Shown: in pieces, positions 13,718 to 17,581 of the stretch
Layout: every line of letters starts with the position of its first letter
Numbering within the stretch: position 1 is the stretch's first letter
NCBI GenBank assembly: GCA_002687255.1
Contig: NYZR01000049.1
Span: 1-17,581, forward strand
Direction of reading: 5' to 3'
Source: Candidatus Pacearchaeota archaeon
Lineage (GTDB): Archaea > Nanobdellota > Nanobdellia > Pacearchaeales > GW2011-AR1
Length of the DNA: 17,581 nucleotides
The notes under the pieces: generated by a model
The model's input: the letters and a program-made list of their open reading frames with translations, nothing else
Databases searched by the model: none
What the model was told of the DNA's origin: nothing
Program-made: the position numbers and the translations under genes

Positions 13718-15420
13718 CATTCCCCCGAAAAGCATTCGAGAAAGAAGTGAAACTCACACCACAAGTCATAGAGCGCATTCCCTTCTTCAGCACCCCGCTA
13801 GAATCCCTCACCCCCGACGAAATCGAACTAGAAATCTTCCCCGACCGTCCTGATCTCCTCTCCATGCAAGGCTACCTCCGAGGCCTCAAAGCATTCCTCG
13901 GAAAAGAAACCGGTCTCAAAGAATACAAAACAAAATCCTCCGGAGAAAAACTAAAAGTCGACAAGTCACTTCCCAAGGAATGGCCTTACGCTTACGCCTG
14001 CATCGTCAAAAACCTAAAGTTCGACGATGACAGAATCAAGGAAATCATCGACCTCCAAGAAAAGCTCGGAGCAACCCTCCTCAGAAGAAGAAAGAAAGGT
14101 GGCCTCGGCCTCTATCCTCTAGAAAAGATCACCTTCCCCATCACCTTCAAAGGCCTCGATCCGAACAAGATCAACTTCAGACCGCTCGAAGGACCAAAAG
14201 AACTCACCGGAAGACAAATCCTTTCACGACATCCGACAGGCCGAGCCTACGGCCATCTCGTAGAAGACTGGCCCAAATTCCCTATTTTCGTCGATGCCAA
14301 AGGAGTCATCATGTCCATGCCCCCAATCATCAATTCCCACGAAGTCGGAAAGATAGATGAAACCACCACATCGGTGTTCCTCGAGGTAACAGGAACAGAT
14401 CCACTAACACTGCAAAAAGCCCTCAGCATCATGGTGACCACGTTAGCAGATCTCGGAGGCACCATCGAAACCATCGAATGCACGCAACAAACCGGAGAGA
14501 AGCAGAACATTCCCGATCTGACGCCGCAGAAAAACAAACTCTCCCTCGAAAACACCAACAAACTCCTCGGCCTAGACCTCAAAGAAAAAGACCTCGCACC
14601 CCTCTTAGCAAAAATGGGCCACGACTACAAGAACGGCTCGGTAAAATCTCCAGCCTGGAGAACGGACATTCTCCACGAAGTAGACCTCATCGAAGACGTA
14701 GCCATAGCATATGGCTACGACACCTTTGTCCCCCAAATCCCAGACATCAGCACAGTGGGACAAGAAGACCCTCAAGAAGTATTCCACACTCGCCTAGCCA
14801 ACCTCCTCACCGGCCTCAACCTAACAGAACTCAATACCTTCCACCTCATCAAACTAGAAGAAGCTGATCGCATGGGCACCAAAGACACAATAGAAACAGA
14901 AGAATCCAAAACAGACTACAAACTCCTCCGCTCTGACCTTCTCACACCCGCATTAAGAATCCTCCAAGAAAACAAAAACGCCGACTACCCTCAGAACCTC
15001 TTCGAAATCGGCACAGTCTTCGAGAAAGCGGGAGGGGTGGGGCGCCGCAGCGAACAAGGAGCGATGCGGCGCAACAGCAAACAGGCGCACGAAGCGCCAT
15101 TTGGTGGAGGAGACACCTCATCAGAGACAGGAGTAAAAGAAACAGAAATCTTACAAATAACACTCACCCCAAGCAACTTCACAGAGGCAAAACAACACCT
15201 CGACACACTCTTCCAAGCTCTAGATTTGCACTACGACCTAGAAGAAACCGAACATGAGCATCTTGTGCCCGGACGAACAGGCCTCATAAAAGTAGACAAC
15301 ACAGAAATAGGGCACATCGGCGAAGCCCACCCAAGAATCCTCAAAGCCTGGGGCCTGAAGTTCCCTGTCGCATCAATAACTCTCAACCTCGACGAACTCT
15401 TCAAGCTCATCAAAGGATAG
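13705..15420 (+). CDS. pheT: Phenylalanyl-tRNA synthetase beta subunit with hairpin-encoded insertion
   Basis: This 571-residue archaeal-type beta subunit carries editing and tRNA-binding domains. Visible parts are EIFPDRPDLLSMQGYLRGLK near residues 43-62, the B3/B4 editing-region segment PPIINSHEVGKIDETTTSVF (~205-225), the B5 segment NKLLGLDLKEKDLAPLLAKM followed by PAWRTDILHEVDLIEDVAIA and YGYD, and the catalytic-like domain that contacts PheS (FEIGTVFEK onward). Between FEIGTVFEK (~441) and GVKETEILQITL (~473) sits an extra Gly/Arg/Ala/Ser-rich stretch of about 30 residues, coded by a GC-rich hairpin segment unlike the rest of the gene. In other archaeal PheT sequences I expect these two parts to lie close together. 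The frame is preserved, so the protein is probably functional. Its stop is 34 bp before tRNA-Thr. Confidence 0.95.
   Translation: MANVTFPRKAFEKEVKLTPQVIERIPFFSTPLESLTPDEIELEIFPDRPDLLSMQGYLRGLKAFLGKETGLKEYKTKSSGEKLKVDKSLPKEWPYAYACIVKNLKFDDDRIKEIIDLQEKLGATLLRRRKKGGLGLYPLEKITFPITFKGLDPNKINFRPLEGPKELTGRQILSRHPTGRAYGHLVEDWPKFPIFVDAKGVIMSMPPIINSHEVGKIDETTTSVFLEVTGTDPLTLQKALSIMVTTLADLGGTIETIECTQQTGEKQNIPDLTPQKNKLSLENTNKLLGLDLKEKDLAPLLAKMGHDYKNGSVKSPAWRTDILHEVDLIEDVAIAYGYDTFVPQIPDISTVGQEDPQEVFHTRLANLLTGLNLTELNTFHLIKLEEADRMGTKDTIETEESKTDYKLLRSDLLTPALRILQENKNADYPQNLFEIGTVFEKAGGVGRRSEQGAMRRNSKQAHEAPFGGGDTSSETGVKETEILQITLTPSNFTEAKQHLDTLFQALDLHYDLEETEHEHLVPGRTGLIKVDNTEIGHIGEAHPRILKAWGLKFPVASITLNLDELFKLIKG
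15035..15117 (+). repeat. Hairpin element inserted in frame inside pheT
   Basis: A perfect 7-bp stem GCGCCGC (15042-15048) / GCGGCGC (15066-15072) with a 17-nt loop is followed by GGCGC-ACGAA-GCGCC (15084-15098). A shorter GAGG/CCTC pair follows near 15107-15118. Local GC content is far above the AT-rich gene around it. The segment contributes GRRSEQGAMRRNSKQ and following residues in frame. Exact edges are uncertain by about 10 bp. Confidence 0.75.
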
Positions 15421-15421
15421 C

Positions 15422-15430
15422 TTTTTATAA
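15422..15430 (+). promoter_or_regulatory. TATA box for tRNA-Thr
   Basis: TTTTTATAA lies 25-33 bp before the tRNA start at 15455, directly after the pheT stop. Confidence 0.6.
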
Positions 15431-15454
15431 CCACAACCACAATTCCCACTATAA

Positions 15455-15544
15455 GCCTCTGTGGCTCAGTGGTAGAGCGCTTCATTGGTAACTACAACAG
15501 CTCCAGAAATGAAGAGGTCCCGAGTTCGACTCTCGGCAGAGGCT
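15455..15544 (+). tRNA. tRNA-Thr (anticodon GGT) with 18-nt intron
   Basis: The acceptor GCCTCTG pairs with CAGAGGC, discriminator T (15544). D arm GCTC/GAGC; T arm CCGAG/CTCGG with TTCGACT loop. The anticodon stem CTTCA/TGAAG encloses 25 nt: a 7-nt loop plus an intron at 15491-15508, after position 37. A canonical bulge-helix-bulge supports this: TTGG (positions 32-35) pairs with CCAG in the intron, with three-base bulges TAA (cut after TA) and AAA (cut after AA). The spliced loop is TTGGTAA, so the anticodon is GGT, reading threonine codons ACC and ACU. Confidence 0.88.
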
Positions 15545-15599
15545 TCAGTTCTTGGCCCTGACGATACTAAGGCTCTGGCCTTTCAATCGACAGAGGCTT
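15533..15599 (+). repeat. tRNA-Thr 3' end and its copy 54 bp downstream, hairpin between
   Basis: TCGGCAGAGGCTT (15533-15545) at the tRNA 3' end recurs as TCGACAGAGGCTT (15587-15599), one mismatch in 13. A hairpin AAGGC-TCTG-GCCTT (15569-15582) lies between. This matches the layout after tRNA-Gln. Confidence 0.55.
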
Positions 15600-15807
15600 A
15601 CTTCTTAGAAACATCAGGCAACCAATCCACCCCAACAACAGCTCCAGTCACCCCATGAACATTGCCCCCAAGCTGATCCACCCACCCACCAAACTCTTCC
15701 ACAAACGCCTCCCTTCCGGAAACAGAATCCAAACCCACACCCTGTTCACTCACCACAAAGAAGACACCAAAAAGCAAAAATAACACAAAAAGCATCAAAA
15801 GTCTCAT
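15598..15807 (-). CDS. Small protein with N-terminal membrane helix
   Basis: The 69-residue protein starts with a hydrophobic helix (residues 4-19: LMLFVLFLLFGVFFVV) and then a short acidic, Gly/Val-rich exposed part with three Trp/Tyr-type aromatics but no cysteine. It could be a signal anchor or a secreted peptide. It follows the gene at 15809-16102 with a single base between stop and start, so the pair is one operon. No family recognised; confidence comes from operon position and the well-formed hydrophobic start. Confidence 0.6.
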   Translation of the reverse strand: MRLLMLFVLFLLFGVFFVVSEQGVGLDSVSGREAFVEEFGGWVDQLGGNVHGVTGAVVGVDWLPDVSKK

Positions 15808-15808
15808 C

Positions 15809-16102
15809 TTAACCCCCCATAGTAGAATTCACAACCCAATCCTGCTGCACCGCATACCCAGAAATCCCAGCCACATTCTCAAAGAAGTTCCCCATCCAAA
15901 CCACATACAACCTTCCCGCATCTACAATCCCAGAAAAGCTCCCTAAATCCACATCGTTCGCAAAATACACCACCCCTAACGAACCGAACACAAAGAGAAG
16001 CCCTGCAATAGCAGCAAAGAACGCTATCCTATGCCTAAGATCCTTCACCTCCAACAAAATCGCCCCCAAAATCACCAACCCCGCAATAATAATCCAACTC
16101 AT
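15809..16102 (-). CDS. Small membrane protein with two TM helices
   Basis: The 97-residue protein has two hydrophobic helices, about 4-17 (WIIIAGLVILGAIL) and 26-48 (IAFFAAIAGLLFVFGSLGVV and flanking), joined by a short loop with Lys/Arg-rich VKDLRHR, followed by a tail with several aromatic residues. The loop charge suggests that both ends face out. The ATG at 16102 is preferred; a GTG at 16108 is upstream, but a TATA-like sequence near 16118-16126 (minus strand) places a leaderless start at the ATG. It heads a two-gene operon with the 69-residue protein. No known family recognised. Confidence 0.65.
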   Translation of the reverse strand: MSWIIIAGLVILGAILLEVKDLRHRIAFFAAIAGLLFVFGSLGVVYFANDVDLGSFSGIVDAGRLYVVWMGNFFENVAGISGYAVQQDWVVNSTMGG

Positions 16103-16140
16103 AATCACCTAAGAGACCGATTCTATAAAAACCTACCCCT

Positions 16141-16183
16141 TCGTTCGCCGTAGTGAGAAATGTCCAGCAAGAGCGAATCGAAT
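16141..16183. repeat. Imperfect hairpin in divergent promoter region
   Basis: TTCGTTCGC (16141-16149) pairs with GCGAATCGAA (16174-16183) with one bulged A; the loop is 24 nt. It lies between the divergent genes at 16102 (minus) and 16237 (plus) and is another example of the window's hairpin theme. Confidence 0.45.
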
Positions 16184-16205
16184 ATCAAAAAAACCGACTT
16201 AGAAA

Positions 16206-16215
16206 TGCTTATTAA
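16206..16215 (+). promoter_or_regulatory. TATA-like box for gene at 16237
   Basis: GCTTATTAAC lies 22-31 bp before the ATG at 16237, implying a leaderless mRNA. Confidence 0.5.
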
Positions 16216-16236
16216 CCAAAATCATCTCTAACCTAC

Positions 16237-16590
16237 ATGGCAGACCCAAACAAACCCCCCGGAACACCGTCATTCATCTCCCAGAACGAGCAGATCCATA
16301 AAGACATGGCAGACAAAAAACCCTCAAATCTCCCACTCATGATCGTCGGTTCACTCTTCCTCATCGCCATCTTAGTCGGCGGCGTCGTGATCATCTATTC
16401 CATGAACAAATCAAAGGAAATAAACGATCAGGCCGCACAAGATGCAGACAGACAAAGACAAGAAGCATTCGACAAGATCCCTAGCACACTCGACCAAAGT
16501 CCTCCAAGCTGCCCGGAAACAGAATGGGAAATCTTCGTTTCCAAGGTAGACGCTCTCGCTGGCGAGCCCTGGGACCAGTGCGAAAAATAA
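16237..16590 (+). CDS. Single-pass membrane protein
   Basis: The 117-residue protein has a hydrophilic N-terminal tail (1-32) and one membrane helix (~33-54: PLMIVGSLFLIAILVGGVVI). The C-terminal part is charged, with a short coiled-coil-like helix (EINDQAAQDADRQRQEAFDK) and two cysteines (SC and QC near the end) that could form a disulfide if exposed. Topology is most likely N-in, C-out. No family recognised. It is followed by tRNA-Gln on the same strand. It is supported by its TATA box and normal codon composition for this window's plus strand. Confidence 0.65.
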   Translation: MADPNKPPGTPSFISQNEQIHKDMADKKPSNLPLMIVGSLFLIAILVGGVVIIYSMNKSKEINDQAAQDADRQRQEAFDKIPSTLDQSPPSCPETEWEIFVSKVDALAGEPWDQCEK

Positions 16591-16594
16591 CAAT

Positions 16595-16603
16595 CTTTAA
16601 AAG
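16595..16603 (+). promoter_or_regulatory. TATA box for tRNA-Gln
   Basis: CTTTAAAAG lies 24-32 bp before the tRNA-Gln start at 16627. Confidence 0.55.
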
Positions 16604-16626
16604 TGAGATCAACTCTTCTCGATAAT

Positions 16627-16699
16627 AGCCCCATAGTGTAGTGGTCAAGCATACGGGATTCTGGGTCCCGTGACCCAGGTTCGAATCCTGGTGGGGCTA
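16627..16699 (+). tRNA. tRNA-Gln (anticodon CTG)
   Basis: The acceptor AGCCCCA pairs with TGGGGCT, discriminator A. The anticodon stem CGGGA/TCCCG has loop TTCTGGG, so the anticodon is CTG. The T arm CCAGG/CCTGG has a TTCGAAT loop. No intron. The A1-U72 pair and TTCTGGG loop are usual for archaeal tRNA-Gln. Its 3' end is copied downstream at 16826-16847. Confidence 0.92.
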
Positions 16700-16847
16700 T
16701 TAATCTCTCCGTAGGAGAGATAGCCCACACCAGCGAATTGTGCCTGCGGCAAACAAGGTTTACGAAGTAAATCCTTTTGTAGTTTTCTTGACTCATAGAA
16801 ATTCTTTTTCTAAAAGAAGTTGTATTTCGGATCCTGGTGGGGCTATT
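16680..16847 (+). repeat. tRNA-Gln 3' end duplication flanking a 124-bp hairpin segment
   Basis: ATCCTGGTGGGGCTATT at 16685-16701 (end of tRNA-Gln plus two bases) recurs exactly at 16831-16847; with five more bases upstream, 21 of 22 match. The segment between (16702-16825) has no gene but four hairpins: ATCTCTCC-GTA-GGAGAGAT (16703-16721), GCC-TGC-GGC (16742-16750), AAGGTTTAC-GAA-GTAAA with CCTT after one bulged T (16755-16776), and TTCTTTT-TCT-AAAAGAA (16802-16818). All have three-base loops. This is an attL/attR-like arrangement on a very small scale. The TATA box of the next gene follows the second copy directly. Confidence 0.85.
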
Positions 16848-16853
16848 CCCAAA

Positions 16854-16863
16854 ACTTATATAC
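16854..16863 (+). promoter_or_regulatory. TATA box for gene at 16884
   Basis: ACTTATATAC lies 21-30 bp before the ATG at 16884 and supports that start over an upstream ATG (16740) inside the hairpin segment. Confidence 0.6.
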
Positions 16864-16883
16864 TTCCCTTTCTTCAAGAAAGC

Positions 16884-17207
16884 ATGCCTATAAAAAAAGA
16901 GAAGAAGGCCAAACCGAAAAAAGCCGCAAAGCCAAAAGCAGCAAAAGTAAAAAAAGAGAAAGCTCAAAAACAAATCGGAACAGTTTCCAACTACTTCGAC
17001 CACGTCAAAGCCGCAGCCATCAAACTCACCGCAGCCGTCAAAATCGGCGACAAGCTAAAACTTGAAGGCGGAGGAAACGAATTCGAACAAGACATCAAAG
17101 AAATGCAAATCAACCGAGAAAACGTCGAGAAAGCAAAAAAAGGCGACGAAATTGGTGTCATCGTCGGTCAGAAAGTCAGGAAAGGCTACAAAGTCTTCAA
17201 GGCATAA
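16884..17207 (+). CDS. EF-Tu domain-2-like small protein
   Basis: The 107-residue protein has a lysine/alanine-rich basic tail (1-30) followed by a beta-barrel (31-107) with the order of strands seen in domain 2 of translation GTPases and in U32-peptidase C-terminal barrels: IGTVSNYFDHVKAAAIKL, then VKIGDKLKLEGGG, then FEQDIKEMQI, then KKGDEIGVIVG and KGYKVFKA. There is no GTPase domain. Stand-alone proteins of this type occur in archaea under names such as translation elongation factor-like protein; RNA or ribosome binding is an inference from fold and basic tail. The start at 16884 is set by the TATA box. Downstream is tRNA-Glu with its own promoter. Confidence 0.8.
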   Translation: MPIKKEKKAKPKKAAKPKAAKVKKEKAQKQIGTVSNYFDHVKAAAIKLTAAVKIGDKLKLEGGGNEFEQDIKEMQINRENVEKAKKGDEIGVIVGQKVRKGYKVFKA

Positions 17208-17222
17208 ACGTTCACCCAAATT

Positions 17223-17231
17223 CTTTTAAAG
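17223..17231 (+). promoter_or_regulatory. TATA box for tRNA-Glu
   Basis: CTTTTAAAG lies 23-31 bp before the tRNA start at 17254. Confidence 0.55.
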
Positions 17232-17253
17232 GTAAAGAAGCTCAAATCCTTAA

Positions 17254-17428
17254 GCTCTCATAGTCTAGTGGCCAAGGATACCGCCCTCTCGAGCTGCCGA
17301 GGTTGAGTCGATGAGACAATAACCTCAGTCCGACTTCGGACAAGGCAATGTTTCAAAAACATCGCCTCAGATTTTCTAAGAGGTGATGGAGAACGGCGGA
17401 GACCCGGGTTCGACTCCCGGTGGGAGCA
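17254..17428 (+). tRNA. tRNA-Glu (anticodon CTC) with 102-nt intron
   Basis: The acceptor GCTCTCA pairs with TGGGAGC (one G-U), discriminator A. D arm GTCT with GGAT; T arm CCGGG/CCCGG with TTCGACT loop. Anticodon stem CCGCC (17281-17285) pairs with GGCGG (17395-17399). The loop CTCTCG plus C gives anticodon CTC. The intron runs 17292-17393, after position 37. Loop bases CTCT pair with GGAG near the intron end, leaving bulges CGA and AAC, as in a bulge-helix-bulge, though the inner helix on the intron side is weak. The intron is long and holds three hairpins of its own. Confidence 0.88.
17299..17366 (+). repeat. Three hairpins inside the tRNA-Glu intron
   Basis: GAGGTT/AACCTC (17299-17304 with 17321-17326), GTCCG-ACTT-CGGAC (17328-17341), and a longer stem GGC plus ATGTTT pairing with AAACAT plus GCC around a CAA three-base loop (17344-17366, one mismatch). 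They make the intron far longer than the 18-nt intron of tRNA-Thr. Confidence 0.65.
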
Positions 17429-17430
17429 TA

Positions 17431-17559
17431 GGGCCTATAGGCCCTTCGGGTTCGAAGAACCTGCGGTTCCTGGATGCATCGAAACCCGGTGGAGGTTTCG
17501 ATTGTTCGACTGCTCAAATCACGTAAGCGTCAAGAACCTTCAAGTCTTCGGTTCTTGAT
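17431..17559. repeat. Gene-free hairpin tract after tRNA-Glu
   Basis: No gene is visible from 17429 to the window end. The tract holds a perfect palindrome GGGCCTATAGGCCC (17431-17444), CCC-TTC-GGG (17442-17450), GGTTC-GAA-GAACC (17449-17461), GAACC-TGC-GGTTC (17457-17469), a 9-bp stem ATCGAAACC/GGTTTCGAT with 7-nt loop (17478-17502), and CAAGAACC/GGTTCTTG (17531-17538 with 17550-17557). The neighbouring hairpins share stem strands, so only alternative ones can form at once. Short copies of tRNA-Glu sequence (CCCGGTGG at 17485, GTTCGACT at 17504) are also present. Confidence 0.8.
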
Positions 17560-17581
17560 CGTGCTCAAGGTGCCACAAACC

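Noticed and set aside
16740..16883. Extended start of the EF-Tu-domain-like protein
   Set aside because: It reads across the hairpin segment and the copied tRNA-Gln end; the TATA box at 16854 supports the ATG at 16884.
17305..17393. Box C/D guide RNA in the tRNA-Glu intron
   Set aside because: GTGATGG near 17383 resembles box C and GATGA occurs near 17310, but no matching box D (CTGA) at suitable spacing was found.

Overview
The window looks like DNA from an archaeon, probably a small-genome DPANN lineage of the Woesearchaeota/Pacearchaeota type (lineage inferred, not proven). The archaeal evidence is direct. PheS and PheT are archaeal-type and PyrH is an archaeal-type UMP kinase. An Rpp30-like RNase P subunit follows pyrH. 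Two tRNA genes carry introns at position 37/38 with bulge-helix-bulge pairing. Most genes have a TATA box about 25-30 bp before the start codon, which implies leaderless mRNAs.

Layout. Positions 1-1330: an HTH (antitoxin-like) gene cut by the window edge, followed by a PIN-domain nuclease. 1341-1456: a 116-bp MITE-like element with terminal inverted repeats and a target-site duplication. 1505-2014: an unrecognised cytoplasmic protein. 2062-2132: tRNA-Trp on the minus strand. 2304-3718: a two-gene unit, a Lys/His-rich coiled-coil protein and an orphan N-domain of the VirB11/CpaF ATPase type without the ATPase. 3715-9949 (minus): two large surface proteins, one with a beta-helix, Ig-like repeats and TSP1-like modules, the other with about 15 calcium-binding DxDGDG repeats and three C-terminal membrane segments. 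Their junction looks damaged and they may once have been one protein. 10121-11242: pyrH and an RNase P p30-like gene. 11208-12083 (minus): a membrane-anchored alpha/beta hydrolase. 12194-15420: pheS-pheT. 15455-17428: tRNA-Thr, two small membrane proteins (minus), a single-pass membrane protein, tRNA-Gln, an EF-Tu-domain-2-like protein and tRNA-Glu. 17429-17581: a gene-free tract packed with hairpins.

The most unusual theme is a population of short perfect hairpins, many with three-base loops (GAA, TGC, GTA, TCT, CAA, TTC). They lie between genes, between promoter and gene, inside the tRNA-Glu intron, directly after three tRNA genes (two followed by a partial copy of the tRNA 3' end), and inside the pheT reading frame as an extra segment of about 30 residues. 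I read this as a family of palindromic insertion elements, some tied to tRNA genes; that is inference. A second theme is strand asymmetry: the + strand is C- and A-rich whichever strand carries the gene, so plus-strand proteins are rich in K/T/N/P/Q and minus-strand proteins in G/V/D/E. Third, the big surface-protein gene is the only one here with a clear Shine-Dalgarno site and a structured leader.
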